The notes under the pieces: model-generated
The model's input: only the letters and a program-made list of their open reading frames with translations
The model's database searches: none
What the model was told of the DNA's origin: nothing
Shown: positions 24,648-33,778 of the stretch, piece by piece
Position numbering within the stretch: the stretch's first letter is position 1
Layout: every line of letters begins with the position of its first letter
Assembly: GCA_905234235.1 (NCBI GenBank)
Contig: CAJOHN010000023.1
Coordinates: forward strand, 1 to 35,977
Direction of reading: 5' to 3'
DNA length: 35,977 nucleotides
Source of the DNA: an uncultured Selenomonadaceae bacterium
GTDB lineage: Bacteria; Bacillota; Negativicutes; Selenomonadales; Selenomonadaceae
Translations under genes and position numbers: made by a program

Positions 24648-26084
24648 ATGTCCTCTGCCAAAAAAAATTCAACGACGTTTCCTTCCTTCGCGCCACCGAT
24701 TTTATTTTTACTGTTCGATTATCTCGGCGTAGTCCTTAGCGAACACCTTGCCTTTATCCTGCGCGATGCTCTCGACACTTGGAACCGCGTTACTTATCTT
24801 TATGCCGACGCTTACATTTACGGCACAGTTCCAATTCTGTTTTTAATTTTTCTCGGACAATCCCGTTCCTATCGCCAAATGAAACCCGTCGTCGATACCA
24901 TGCGCGATATTTTTAGATCCGTCTTCGCGGGTTGGATTGCGTCAATCATCATCATTTATTTTCTCAAGGCGAGCGACCAAGCCTCGCGCCTGTTTATAAT
25001 TTTATTCGGGCTGTTCGTCCTCGTAAATGTCTGTTTGATTCGTTACGGCGTCCTTAAATTCCTCAAGCGACGAAATATTTTTTACGAACCGATAATCCTA
25101 ATCGGCGCGGGTCTCACCGCTGAAAAACTTATAAAGTTTTGGCAAGAGGATTTGGGTTACCGCTATAAAATCGTCGGGCTGATTGATGACCATCCAATCT
25201 CTGAAGAGTTGCCGAAGTCTTTTCCGATACTTGGCGGCTTCGACGCTGTAAGAAAAATTATTCGCGCCGCGCAGGTTAAAACCGTCGTCATCGCCGCGCC
25301 CGGTCTCGATAAGGAAAAACTCCAAGAGCTAATCAACGAGATTCAGCCGCACGTCAAAAATATTTCTTTTGTGCCCGACCTCATTGGGACGCCAATGTCA
25401 AGCGCGGAGCTTTCGATTTTGTTTAGTGAAAAAATTTTAATGCTGAACCTGCGCAATAATCTTTCCCGCCCGTATAATCGCGCCTTCAAAAGAATTTTCG
25501 ACTTAGTCTTGACGATTGTCGGCGGAATAATTATTTCTCCGATTCTGTTAGGAATTGCGTTCGCCGTAGCTGTCGATAATCGTGGGCGCGTAATTTTTGC
25601 TCATAAACGAGTTGGCGCGGCAGGTAAAAAATTCCCGTGTTATAAATTCCAAACTATGGTGCCCGACGCCGAAGCTAAGTTAAAAAAATATCTCGACGAA
25701 AACCCCGAAGCTCGCCGAGAATGGGAAGAAACTTTCAAATTAACAAACGACCCGCGAGTTACCAAACTCGGAAATTTTTTGCGCCGAACAAGCCTCGACG
25801 AATTACCGCAACTTTGGAATGTGATTCGCGGCGAAATGAGCCTCGTTGGTCCGCGCCCGATTGTACAGGAAGAAGTTCCTCGCTACGGTAAAAATATCCG
25901 CGAATATTATATGGTTTTGCCGGGCATAACAGGCATGTGGCAAGTCAGCGGCAGAAGCGATACCACTTACCCCGAACGCGTCGCGATGGATACTTGGTAC
26001 GTGCGCAACTGGTCGGTTTGGATTGACATCATGTATCTTTTCAAAACCGTTAAGGCTGTCGTTCAAGGTAAGGGCGCGTATTAA
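24648..26084 (+). CDS. wbaP: Undecaprenyl-phosphate sugar phosphotransferase, WbaP-type
   Basis: The 478-residue protein matches the full-length WbaP architecture: four to five N-terminal membrane segments (~20-150), a cytosolic nucleotide-binding-like domain (PIILIGAGLTAEKLIKFW, VVIAAPGLDK) and a C-terminal bacterial sugar transferase domain. That domain starts with KRIFDLVLTIVGGIII and holds KRVGAAGKKFPCYKFQTM, RRTSLDELPQLWNVIRGEMS and GPRP, with LPGITGMWQVSGRS. The enzyme moves galactose- or similar sugar-1-phosphate from a UDP-sugar to undecaprenyl phosphate, starting O-antigen or exopolysaccharide units. GGGAAG precedes the ATG by eight bases. No other polysaccharide genes are adjacent. 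Confidence 0.93.
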   Translation: MSSAKKNSTTFPSFAPPILFLLFDYLGVVLSEHLAFILRDALDTWNRVTYLYADAYIYGTVPILFLIFLGQSRSYRQMKPVVDTMRDIFRSVFAGWIASIIIIYFLKASDQASRLFIILFGLFVLVNVCLIRYGVLKFLKRRNIFYEPIILIGAGLTAEKLIKFWQEDLGYRYKIVGLIDDHPISEELPKSFPILGGFDAVRKIIRAAQVKTVVIAAPGLDKEKLQELINEIQPHVKNISFVPDLIGTPMSSAELSILFSEKILMLNLRNNLSRPYNRAFKRIFDLVLTIVGGIIISPILLGIAFAVAVDNRGRVIFAHKRVGAAGKKFPCYKFQTMVPDAEAKLKKYLDENPEARREWEETFKLTNDPRVTKLGNFLRRTSLDELPQLWNVIRGEMSLVGPRPIVQEEVPRYGKNIREYYMVLPGITGMWQVSGRSDTTYPERVAMDTWYVRNWSVWIDIMYLFKTVKAVVQGKGAY

Positions 26085-26795
26085 TCACTTGCGATTCTTG
26101 AACATGTAAACCGTCTGCGCTTTAATCTTGCCGTCAGCCGCGTTGGAGCCGCTCGTCTTAACCGCCAAACCGCCTTCAACCTGCGCGGCATGAATTTCAT
26201 TCTGCGTGGCGTAAACAATAATATCAATGCTCGCCTCTGCAGAGAAAATATTCGCCGCATTCTTCAAGCCGCCGTCAAGATAATCAATCGGGCAACCGGG
26301 GTCGTAGCCGAACATTCCAAGTTCCATTTCAACTTCAGCGGGTTCCGTCACAGGATAAATTTTTTCTTCCGTAACTTTCTCCCAAGCCGCGCCCTTTTGA
26401 CAAGCTCTGAAGTCAGCATCAGCCAACGCAAGTACAAGTTCCGTCGAAATATCTTCAACGCCCGCCGCCTCGTACTTAATGCTGATCTCGTTGTCGTTGG
26501 AAAAACTGTAAATCACGACTGCCGACTTGCCGCCGACTTCCGCAGAAAATTTCACGCCCTCGATCATAACTTCGCTCTGCCAGATAATATCGGCAAAGTC
26601 CGCGCCGCCATCGACGAATACACGCCCCGCCGCCGCGTCGTCCTTGAGCAAAAAACGATTCGTAAAATTTTTATCGCGATAACGTAACGACACAACGCGC
26701 GCTCCCAAATCCGTAACTTTAAGCTCATTGCCCTTCGTGTTGCGCAACGTGTACACCGTAGCCTTGCCAACGGTTTCTTTTTTGATTGACGGCAT
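26085..26795 (-). CDS. Aldose 1-epimerase-like protein, probably lacking the usual active site
   Basis: The 236-residue protein begins like galactose mutarotases (TVYTLRNTKGNELKVTDLGARVVSLRYRDK) and has the alternating beta-strand pattern of that fold. It is about 100 residues shorter than typical GalM. I cannot find the usual histidine motifs; the corresponding region reads DYLDGGLKNAANIF. It may be a non-catalytic sugar-binding relative. The ATG at 26795 is preceded by AGGAGC, and the stop is directly adjacent to the convergent wbaP stop. Confidence 0.68.
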   Translation of the reverse strand: MPSIKKETVGKATVYTLRNTKGNELKVTDLGARVVSLRYRDKNFTNRFLLKDDAAAGRVFVDGGADFADIIWQSEVMIEGVKFSAEVGGKSAVVIYSFSNDNEISIKYEAAGVEDISTELVLALADADFRACQKGAAWEKVTEEKIYPVTEPAEVEMELGMFGYDPGCPIDYLDGGLKNAANIFSAEASIDIIVYATQNEIHAAQVEGGLAVKTSGSNAADGKIKAQTVYMFKNRK

Positions 26796-26815
26796 GTTAA
26801 TTGCTCCTTTCAAAC

Positions 26816-28114
26816 TCAAACCAAATACTTATCCAAAAGCTCCTCGTAATTGGGTATCGGTAAGGGGCGCGAGAAATAATATCCTTGAATCGCCACGTCG
26901 CCCAAGCTCGCTACGTAATCCAGTTGCGCTTTAGTTTCTACGCCCTCGACGACAACCGCCATTCCCAATTCTCTAGCCAATTCAACGATAAATTTCAAGA
27001 TTATTGCCACGCGTTTTGAACGTTCAAGCTCGCGAATAAACGCCATGTCAACTTTTAGCGTGTCAAGCGGCATGTCCTTCAGCATGTTCAGCGACGAATA
27101 GCCCGATCCGAAATCGTCCATTAAAATCGAAAAGCCTAAGCTCTTGAACGTCGAAATCATATCGAGGAGTTGTAATTGATTGTCGGTGTACGCGCTCTCC
27201 GTGACTTCGAGTTTCAACATCCAAGGCTCCAAATTATATTTCTCTAGCAACGTTGCAAGAAATTCGGGCAGGTCGAGGCTGTAAAAATTCAAGCGCGACA
27301 AGTTCACGGAGATTGGCACAATCGGTTTGCCCGCGTCGAGCCGTTTACGTTGAAGGCGACAAGCCTCCTCCCATACAAACCTATCAAGCCGCACGATAAA
27401 GCCGTTACGTTCAAAGACAGGAATAAACTTGCCCGGCGAAACCATTCCATGTACGGGATGAAACCACCGAACCAAAGCCTCTGCACTGGCAACGGTATCT
27501 TTATGCGGGTCGTAAATCGGTTGCAAGTAAATCGTGAATTGATTCTCAAGCAACGCCGCTTCCATGTTGCCGGTTATAAGTTGCTCCTCAATCATCTGCT
27601 CGCGCATCTTAGCATCGTAATAAGCGTAACGCGTCAGATAACTGCCCTTGATTCGCCGTAATGCCATGCCTGCGCGGTCGCACATTTGGTCAATCGGCAA
27701 ATTAACATTGTCAACGGGATAAATGCCCGCGAAAAATAAAATGTTGTGGCTGATATGAAGAGCTTGAATCCGTTCGTCCAGCTCCCTAATGATACAGTCA
27801 ATGTCGAGTTCATCATTAGGCACGCACAAAATAAAATGATCTGCATCGGCACGACAACTTATCGACGTTCGCGGATTGAGTTTCGTCTTGAGATATTCCG
27901 CCGCCGTTCGTAAAATCAAATTGCCCGTGTCGACGTGAAACAAATCATTGATAATCTTAAAACAACTGATGTCCATGCACACGATTGAATACTTCGTGTT
28001 GTAGCGCGCCCCTAAAAGCAATTTCGCTTCCATGAAAAAAGTATCACGATTGTAAAGTCCCGTTAATGAGTCGAACTTGCTCCCGATAATCGGCAAAATT
28101 CCTTCGGCTCTCAA
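26816..28114 (-). CDS. EAL-domain cyclic-di-GMP phosphodiesterase with degenerate GGDEF domain
   Basis: The 432-residue protein has a GGDEF-like half (1-~160) starting SLTGLYNRDTFFMEA, in which the catalytic GGDEF is replaced by DADHF, so cyclase activity is unlikely. The EAL half (~175-432) keeps key residues: AEALVRW, NLSRLNF, LEVTESAYTD, LMDDFGSGYSSL, LKVDMAFI, VVEGVET and QGYYFSRPLP, and is probably active in cleaving c-di-GMP. No membrane or sensor domain is seen. The start is TTG at 28114, supported by AGGAGG nine bases upstream; there is no better ATG. Confidence 0.92.
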   Translation of the reverse strand: MRAEGILPIIGSKFDSLTGLYNRDTFFMEAKLLLGARYNTKYSIVCMDISCFKIINDLFHVDTGNLILRTAAEYLKTKLNPRTSISCRADADHFILCVPNDELDIDCIIRELDERIQALHISHNILFFAGIYPVDNVNLPIDQMCDRAGMALRRIKGSYLTRYAYYDAKMREQMIEEQLITGNMEAALLENQFTIYLQPIYDPHKDTVASAEALVRWFHPVHGMVSPGKFIPVFERNGFIVRLDRFVWEEACRLQRKRLDAGKPIVPISVNLSRLNFYSLDLPEFLATLLEKYNLEPWMLKLEVTESAYTDNQLQLLDMISTFKSLGFSILMDDFGSGYSSLNMLKDMPLDTLKVDMAFIRELERSKRVAIILKFIVELARELGMAVVVEGVETKAQLDYVASLGDVAIQGYYFSRPLPIPNYEELLDKYLV

Positions 28115-28191
28115 ATTAACTCGCCTCCTTCACGCTCCATTCCAAAATCTTTTTCGGTTATTCCACGTAAAAAAATAAATCCCTGCGCCGT

Positions 28192-29079
28192 TCAAAAATC
28201 TTTTAATCCGAAACTCTGCAACGCTCCAATCGAATTGCGCCAATCCCGCTTGACTTTAACCCATAAATCTAAAAAAATCTTCGCGCCTAAAAGCATTTCA
28301 ATTTCCGGACGCGCCGCCGCCCCAACATTTTTTAACATCGCGCCGCCCTTGCCGATTAAAATTCCTTTCTGCGAGTCGCGCTCAACGTAAATCGTCGCCC
28401 GTATAAATATCGTCCCGTTATCGCGCTCGGTAAATTCTTCCACGTCGACGGCGATTGAATGCGGAACTTCATCCTGCGTCGCGTGTAAAATTTTTTCGCG
28501 AATCAGCTCCGCAATTATCAATCGTTCGGGCTGGTCGGTTATCATGTCGGCGGGATAATATTGAACGCCTTCGGGCAAAAATTTTTTAGCCTCGTCAATC
28601 AAAGCGTCGACGTTGGTGCCGAGTGCCGCGCTTATCGGTACCACTGCCGCAAAATTTCTCCGCGCAGAATATTCCGCGATTATCGGCAAAATTTTTTCGC
28701 GCTCCATCAAATCAACTTTATTAACAACCAAAATCACGGGCTTAGTCGTCGCGCTCAATCGTTCAAGAATATATTTTTCGCCGCCGCCAAATTTTTCCGT
28801 CGCGTCAATCACAAAAAAAATCGCGTCGACTTCCTTAAGCGTGCCCTCCGCCGCCTTTAACATGTATTCGCCAAGTTTGAACTTCGGCTTGTGAATGCCC
28901 GGCGTGTCGAGGAAAATAATCTGCGCGTCATCCGTCGTCAAAATGCATTGAATGCGACTGCGCGTTGTCTGCGGCTTATCGGAGGTTATCGCAACCTTCT
29001 GCCCAATAATTTTATTAATCAGCGTCGACTTGCCAACGTTCGGTCTGCCAATCACCGCCACAAATCCAGATTTATACAA
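28192..29079 (-). CDS. era: GTPase Era
   Basis: Era is the Ras-like GTPase that binds the 3' end of 16S rRNA and helps 30S subunit assembly. The 295-residue protein starts at TTG 29079, six bases after GGAGGG, which gives the normal Era length; the longer reading would begin inside the rpoD terminator. G1 is GRPNVGKS, G2 lies in KPQTTRSRI, G3 is DTPG, G4 NKVD and G5 ISAALG. The C-terminal KH domain has GILIGKGGAMLKNVGAAAR. It follows rpoD by 47 bases. Confidence 0.96.
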   Translation of the reverse strand: MYKSGFVAVIGRPNVGKSTLINKIIGQKVAITSDKPQTTRSRIQCILTTDDAQIIFLDTPGIHKPKFKLGEYMLKAAEGTLKEVDAIFFVIDATEKFGGGEKYILERLSATTKPVILVVNKVDLMEREKILPIIAEYSARRNFAAVVPISAALGTNVDALIDEAKKFLPEGVQYYPADMITDQPERLIIAELIREKILHATQDEVPHSIAVDVEEFTERDNGTIFIRATIYVERDSQKGILIGKGGAMLKNVGAAARPEIEMLLGAKIFLDLWVKVKRDWRNSIGALQSFGLKDF

Positions 29080-29085
29080 TTCAAT

Positions 29086-29120
29086 CCCTCCAAAGCAAAA
29101 GGAGCCGCGCTTGCGACTCC
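29086..29120 (-). terminator. Weak hairpin between rpoD and era
   Basis: On the minus strand GGAGTCGC / GCGGCTCC (29120-29101, one G-U pair) is followed by TTTTGCTTT. The short T tract suggests partial termination that would lower era relative to rpoD. Confidence 0.5.
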
Positions 29121-29126
29121 CAATAT

Positions 29127-30470
29127 TCAATCCAGAAAATCTTTAAGTTTTTTCGAGCGGGCGGGATGACGCAATTTCCGCAATGCCTTCGCCTCAATTT
29201 GTCGAATGCGCTCGCGTGTCACGTTGAAACTTTTGCCGACTTCCTCCAACGTGCGCGCTCTTCCGTCTTCAAGCCCGAATCTTAACCGTAAAACATTTTT
29301 CTCACGCGGCGTCAAAGTTCCAAGCACATCTTCGAGTTGTTCCTTCAACAGCATGAACGACGCGGCATCAGCGGGCGCGGGAGCGTCTTGGTCTTCGATG
29401 AAGTCGCCCAAATGCGAATCGTCTTCCTCACCTACCGGCGTTTCCAACGACACCGGCTCTTGCGCAATCTTTTTTATCTCGCGGACGCGGGCAACGTCGA
29501 TTTCCATTTCCACCGCAATTTCTTCGTCAGTCGGCTCGCGCCCGTTTTTCTGCAGTAAGTTGCGCGATACTCTGATGAGTTTGTTAATTGTCTCGACCAT
29601 GTGAACGGGGATTCTTATCGTCCGCGCTTGGTCGGCTATCGCTCGCGTTATCGCCTGCCGTATCCACCACGTCGCGTATGTCGAAAACTTGTAGCCCTTG
29701 CGATAATCGAACTTCTCGACTGCTTTAATCAATCCGAGATTGCCTTCCTGAATCAAATCGAGAAATAACATTCCGCGCCCGACGTATCTTTTAGCGATTG
29801 AAACTACCAGTCGCAAATTCGCTTCGGCAAGTTCCTTTTGAGCTTCGGCGTGTTCTTCCTCGTCCTCCGATTCCATGCGCATTGCAAGTTCCTTTTCTTG
29901 GTCGGCAGTAAGGAGCGGCACGCGTCCGATTTCTTTTAAGTACATGCGAACCGGGTCGTCAATCGAAACGCTGTCGGGAATGTTCAAATCGACTTCGACA
30001 ACGGGCTTGGTAACTTCCGTATCTTCCTCGACGGGCGGCTCAGGCGTATCGACAGGCGGCAACGCGTCAACTGGTTCAAGCGAGTTATCTGTTGCCAATT
30101 CAACGTCAACATTCTCGCTTGCCGATTCTATCGCGTCAATGTCGGTGTCTTCGTTGGTTATCTCAATGCCTTCACGCTCGCAGATACTCAAAATTTCGTC
30201 AATCTCTTCCGTGTCATTTTCGATGCCGAAATGTTGAATAATCTTGTCCAAGTCGCCCCAAGTCAATTTCCCGCCGGTTTGCTTGGAACGCTCAATCAGC
30301 AAAGAAACAATTTTCGGCGGACGACCTTTGGCAACTTTGAGTACTTCTTCCGCTTGTGCTTTCGCTTCAAGCTCATTTTTTTTCTGCGCGGAATTAACTT
30401 TCTTATTTCCCGACAGGCTGCCGCTTACACCGCCTTTTTTCGGCTCGACAGTTTTATCCTCTCCTGTCAT
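29127..30470 (-). CDS. rpoD: Primary RNA polymerase sigma factor RpoD (SigA)
   Basis: The 447-residue protein is the housekeeping sigma factor. A reduced acidic N-terminal part (~1-170, including [19 protein letters not shown] of region 1.1) leads into region 1.2 ([17 protein letters not shown]), region 2 ([52 protein letters not shown]), region 3 ([18 protein letters not shown]) and region 4.2 ([20 protein letters not shown]). The ATG at 30470 has AGGAGG seven to eight bases upstream. It lies 24 bases after dnaG, the standard Bacillota dnaG-rpoD arrangement. Confidence 0.97.
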   Translation of the reverse strand: MTGEDKTVEPKKGGVSGSLSGNKKVNSAQKKNELEAKAQAEEVLKVAKGRPPKIVSLLIERSKQTGGKLTWGDLDKIIQHFGIENDTEEIDEILSICEREGIEITNEDTDIDAIESASENVDVELATDNSLEPVDALPPVDTPEPPVEEDTEVTKPVVEVDLNIPDSVSIDDPVRMYLKEIGRVPLLTADQEKELAMRMESEDEEEHAEAQKELAEANLRLVVSIAKRYVGRGMLFLDLIQEGNLGLIKAVEKFDYRKGYKFSTYATWWIRQAITRAIADQARTIRIPVHMVETINKLIRVSRNLLQKNGREPTDEEIAVEMEIDVARVREIKKIAQEPVSLETPVGEEDDSHLGDFIEDQDAPAPADAASFMLLKEQLEDVLGTLTPREKNVLRLRFGLEDGRARTLEEVGKSFNVTRERIRQIEAKALRKLRHPARSKKLKDFLD

Positions 30471-30494
30471 ATTGCAGCCTCCTTTCAAAGGCAA

Positions 30495-32303
30495 CTATCC
30501 GTTGCTTCTCAATTTATCGATTTCCTTTTTAATGCTGAGCAAGGCTTTTACCGTCTTAACATGAGCCTCCTCGCTCGAATTATATTTCTCAGCTTCCTTA
30601 AGAAGTTGATGATATTTTTTTTCCAATGTGGCGCGCCGAAGAATGTTCATTGAATGTTCAAAAATCGCAACCTCAGTATCGTGAATATCTTCCACGTCCT
30701 CCATCAATATCCGTGATAATTCAACGTTCGCCTCGTCGCTTAACTCATTTGCCGCGTTCATTTTATCGGGGCGTTTTTCTTGCGCCGCGCAACTTTTAAA
30801 CCAGTTGATTATCTCTTGATGTTCCTTTGGAAAAATCTCCGGCTGTACCATCGCCAAAACATAATCAAGCATGTCGTTTTCGTACCAAATCATCCGCAAA
30901 ACATCTTCGCTCGCTATTCTGATTTTGAAATCTGTATCGTCAGAAGGCTTTAATCGCTTAACGTTGGAAATTTCATTCTTACGCGTTTCTCGCCGAAAAA
31001 ATTCAGCGCATTTATCAGCGACCATTTGCTCATCCAAAACCAGCGCGGACGCAATCTTCTTGCAGTATTCATTGAGTGTTACTTCTTCCTTAATATTTTC
31101 AATGACCGGTAAAATTTCCTGCAACGCCCGATATTTGCCGTCGGTTGTCTCGTGCTCCGTGTGTGCAAGAACATATTTCAAGCGATAATCAATCAAAGTC
31201 TCCGCTTGCTTGACGAGCTCCTCGAACGCCTCTTTGCCGTGCTTGCGAACAAATTCGTCGGGGTCTTTGCCGTCGGGAACTTTTACGATGAAAACCTCCG
31301 CACCCGCCGCCTGCACAATCGGCAAAGCTCTAATCGTAGCGCGTTGCCCCGCCTCGTCGCTGTCGTAACAGAAAATAATTTTCCGAACGTAGCGCAGAAT
31401 TAATTTGGCATGTTCGGGCGTAAAAGCAGTGCCGAGCGTCGCGACAACATTTTTTATCCCCGCGCTGTACAATGAAATCGCGTCCATGTAGCCTTCGACG
31501 ACGATAACCGCGCCCGCCGCACTTATCGCACGATTCGATTTGTCTAAGCCGAAAAGTATCTTCCGCTTGTTGAAAAGCGCAGTTTCGGGCGTGTTCAGAT
31601 ATTTTGGATTAGCTTCATCAGCCGCGCCTAAAATCCGCCCGCCAAATCCTACAACGTGCCCGAAAATATCGGTGATAGGAATCATCACTCGCCCGCGAAA
31701 TCTATCGTAGTAGCCGGAAGAATTTTTACGCCTGACGATGACGCCGACCTCTTCCATTTGCGGAGGAGAAAATCCTTGCCGCGTGAGATTCGTCAAAAGA
31801 TTGTCCCATTCTTCGGGCGCGTAGCCTAGTTTGAAAGTTTCAATCGTCTCCGCCGTAATTCCACGCCCTGCAAGATATTTCCTGCCGACTTCACCGCGAG
31901 CCTCTTTGATTAAAAATTCATGATAAAAATTCTGCGCGGTCTCGTTTAGTTTGATTAAATTTTTCTCAGCGCGTCGTCGCCGTTCCAATTCGGGAGAAAT
32001 TTTCTGCGCGGGTAAATCAATGCCTAAGCGTTGCGCTTGAAGCTTAACCGCCTCGAAATAAGTTATGTTTTCAATGAGCGACAGGAACTTGAATGCATTA
32101 CCGCCCGCGCCGCAACCGAAACAATAAAAAAGTCCTTTGTCGGCACTCACACTGAACGAGGCGGTTTTTTCGTTATGGAAAGGGCAACAACCCCAGAATC
32201 GTCCGCTCCTTTGACTAAGAGACACGTAGCGCGATACTACAGAATAAATATCCGTCCGCTCGGTAACGCGCTCGACGAATTCATTAAGCTCTGCACTTCC
32301 CAT
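30495..32303 (-). CDS. dnaG: DNA primase DnaG
   Basis: DnaG lays RNA primers for lagging-strand replication. The 602-residue protein has an N-terminal zinc finger (C40, H43, C61, C64: CCPFHNEKTASF and FYCFGCGAGG), the Toprim catalytic centre with VIVVEGYMDAISLYSAG and FCYDSDEAGQRAT, and a C-terminal helicase-binding region (~430-602). The ATG at 32303 follows GGAGG by ten bases. It heads the dnaG-rpoD-era block. The 99-base gap to the divergent glycerate kinase gene shows no further gene. Confidence 0.97.
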   Translation of the reverse strand: MGSAELNEFVERVTERTDIYSVVSRYVSLSQRSGRFWGCCPFHNEKTASFSVSADKGLFYCFGCGAGGNAFKFLSLIENITYFEAVKLQAQRLGIDLPAQKISPELERRRRAEKNLIKLNETAQNFYHEFLIKEARGEVGRKYLAGRGITAETIETFKLGYAPEEWDNLLTNLTRQGFSPPQMEEVGVIVRRKNSSGYYDRFRGRVMIPITDIFGHVVGFGGRILGAADEANPKYLNTPETALFNKRKILFGLDKSNRAISAAGAVIVVEGYMDAISLYSAGIKNVVATLGTAFTPEHAKLILRYVRKIIFCYDSDEAGQRATIRALPIVQAAGAEVFIVKVPDGKDPDEFVRKHGKEAFEELVKQAETLIDYRLKYVLAHTEHETTDGKYRALQEILPVIENIKEEVTLNEYCKKIASALVLDEQMVADKCAEFFRRETRKNEISNVKRLKPSDDTDFKIRIASEDVLRMIWYENDMLDYVLAMVQPEIFPKEHQEIINWFKSCAAQEKRPDKMNAANELSDEANVELSRILMEDVEDIHDTEVAIFEHSMNILRRATLEKKYHQLLKEAEKYNSSEEAHVKTVKALLSIKKEIDKLRSNG

Positions 32304-32374
32304 CTTTTTTCAACCTCCGTGATTTTTATATTCCCCACGTCCTTTAATTTTCCTTTCAGCTAAGCAAGAATTTT

Positions 32375-32383
32375 TGTTACAAT
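32375..32383 (+). promoter_or_regulatory. Extended -10 promoter for glycerate kinase gene
   Basis: TGT plus TACAAT (32378-32383) just ahead of GGGAGG (32389-32394). Because the in-frame ATG at 32382 overlaps the -10, the true start must be later, at 32403. This leaves a very short leader. Confidence 0.55.
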
Positions 32384-32402
32384 GGAACGGGAGGGATTGG
32401 TA

Positions 32403-33521
32403 ATGAAAATAATCGTAGCGATTGACAGTTTCAAGGGCAGTTTGACAAGTTTGGAGGCGGGCTTGGCGGCTCGCGACGGAATCCTAAAAATTTCTCCGAC
32501 CGCGCAGATTAAAGTTTATCCGTTAGCTGACGGCGGCGAGGGAACTTGCTTTGCCATTACAAAAACTTTGGGCGGCAATTTAAAAACCGTCGAAGTTACC
32601 GACCCGCTCGGCGGCAAAGTCATTGCGGAATTCGGCGAAGTTCCAAGTAAAAAATTAGCCGTCATCGAAATGGCAAACGCGGCGGGGCTTCCGCTTGTTC
32701 CCGAAGATAAACGCAACCCGCTCAACACAACAACTTACGGCGTCGGCGAACTGATTAAAATTGCGATTGAGGATGGTTGCCGAGATTTTATTATCGGTAT
32801 CGGCGGCTCGGCAACTAATGATTGCGGGCTCGGAATGCTGACGGCTCTTGGTTATGATTTTGGCATCGGGATTTTCGGGCGCGACTTAGAAAAAATTTCT
32901 GCGATTGATGATTCAAACGTTTTGCCCGAACTTAAAGATTGCAAGTTCAGAATTGCTTGCGACGTGACTAATCCATTGACGGGAGAAAATGGTTGCTCGG
33001 CTGTCTATGCTCCGCAGAAAGGCGCGACGCCCGAAATTGTCAATCAGATGGACGCGTGGATAAAAAATTTCGGCGAACTCAGCGCGGAATTTCTTAAGCT
33101 TGAAAAAAAATCTGTGGCGGGCGACGGTGCGGCTGGTGGTTTAGGATTTGCGTTTAGGAGTTATCTGCGCGGCGAACTCGTCAAAGGCGTTGAACTGGTA
33201 TTGGACGCGCTGAACATTGCCGACGATTTAAAATCTGCGGACGTTTTGATAACCGGCGAGGGGCGGCTCGATTATCAGACGGCACAAGGTAAAGCTCCTT
33301 CGGGCGTGGCGAAGCTCGCTAAAAAACTCAATCCGAAAATTATAACAATCGGCTTGGGCGGGAGTGTTGCTGATATTTCCGACGACGCAGGACTTGACGC
33401 CGCCTTTTCGATTTTGCGCGAACCTATGACGCTTGCCGAAGCTATGAATAAAAATGTCGCCGTGAAAAATATTTCCGAGACTACCGCGCAGATTCTTCGC
33501 CTGATTGAATGCTATAAATGA
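32403..33521 (+). CDS. glxK: Glycerate kinase (GlxK/GarK family)
   Basis: The 372-residue protein phosphorylates glycerate with ATP to phosphoglycerate. Family marks are IVAIDSFKGSLTSLEAG at the start, YPLADGGEGT, IGIGGSATNDCGLGML, and GEGRLDYQTAQGKAPSGVA near the end. The ATG at 32403 is eight bases after GGGAGG. It is transcribed alone; the next gene has its own promoter. Confidence 0.94.
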   Translation: MKIIVAIDSFKGSLTSLEAGLAARDGILKISPTAQIKVYPLADGGEGTCFAITKTLGGNLKTVEVTDPLGGKVIAEFGEVPSKKLAVIEMANAAGLPLVPEDKRNPLNTTTYGVGELIKIAIEDGCRDFIIGIGGSATNDCGLGMLTALGYDFGIGIFGRDLEKISAIDDSNVLPELKDCKFRIACDVTNPLTGENGCSAVYAPQKGATPEIVNQMDAWIKNFGELSAEFLKLEKKSVAGDGAAGGLGFAFRSYLRGELVKGVELVLDALNIADDLKSADVLITGEGRLDYQTAQGKAPSGVAKLAKKLNPKIITIGLGGSVADISDDAGLDAAFSILREPMTLAEAMNKNVAVKNISETTAQILRLIECYK

Positions 33522-33534
33522 CGTTGATTTTTTG

Positions 33535-33562
33535 TTGAAAAATTTTGGGCACGTGTTATAAT
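33535..33562 (+). promoter_or_regulatory. Strong predicted promoter for rubredoxin
   Basis: TTGAAA (33535-33540), 16 bases and TATAAT (33557-33562) with an extended TGT at 33554-33556; AGGAGG follows at 33576-33581. It is the best promoter match in the window. Confidence 0.75.
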
Positions 33563-33590
33563 CAAAAAAAATTTTAGGAGGGCAAATGAT

Positions 33591-33740
33591 ATGAAATGGG
33601 TTTGCAACGTTTGCGGCTACGTGTACGACGATGAAGAGGGCGACCCCGATAACGGCATTGAGCCCGGCACCCCGATGGATGATGATTTTGTTTGTCCGCT
33701 GTGCGGCGTCGGCAAAGATGATTTCGCGCCCGCTGAGTAA
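33591..33740 (+). CDS. rub: Rubredoxin
   Basis: The 49-residue protein carries the two CxxC knuckles that bind one iron: C5-N-V-C8-GYVYD and C35-P-L-C38-GVGKDDF. It shuttles single electrons in anaerobic-type redox and oxygen-defence pathways. AGGAGG is nine bases before the ATG. The loop before the second knuckle is short: [12 protein letters not shown] in place of the usual longer form with L-P-D-D-W-V-C-P, so the common Trp is Phe and three residues are missing. It has its own promoter and lies between glycerate kinase and malate dehydrogenase. Confidence 0.93.
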   Translation: MKWVCNVCGYVYDDEEGDPDNGIEPGTPMDDDFVCPLCGVGKDDFAPAE

Positions 33741-33778
33741 AAAATTTTTCCACGTCTGTAGCAAATCGTGATTCACTG

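Larger units (their letters stand above)
4209..33491. repeat. Dispersed octamer CCGCGCAG / CTGCGCGG, 33 copies counted
   Basis: Counting by eye I find 17 copies of CTGCGCGG and 16 of CCGCGCAG on the plus strand. Starts are 4209, 4393, 4907, 5220, 6479, 6519, 6771, 8254, 8332, 8457, 8494, 9165, 9830, 17085, 17284, 18039, 18394, 20446, 21399, 22702, 23208, 23306, 23764, 25267, 26181, 27670, 28660, 30384, 31932, 32004, 32500, 33165 and 33484. About one would be expected by chance. In CCGCGCAG orientation the next base is A or G in 31 of 33. All lie inside coding sequences. Confidence 0.8.

Noticed and set aside
4209-33491. The octamer as a restriction-site or Chi/KOPS signal
   Set aside because: It is not palindromic, so unlike a typical type II site, and has no strand bias (17 versus 16), unlike Chi or KOPS; kept only as a motif of unknown role.
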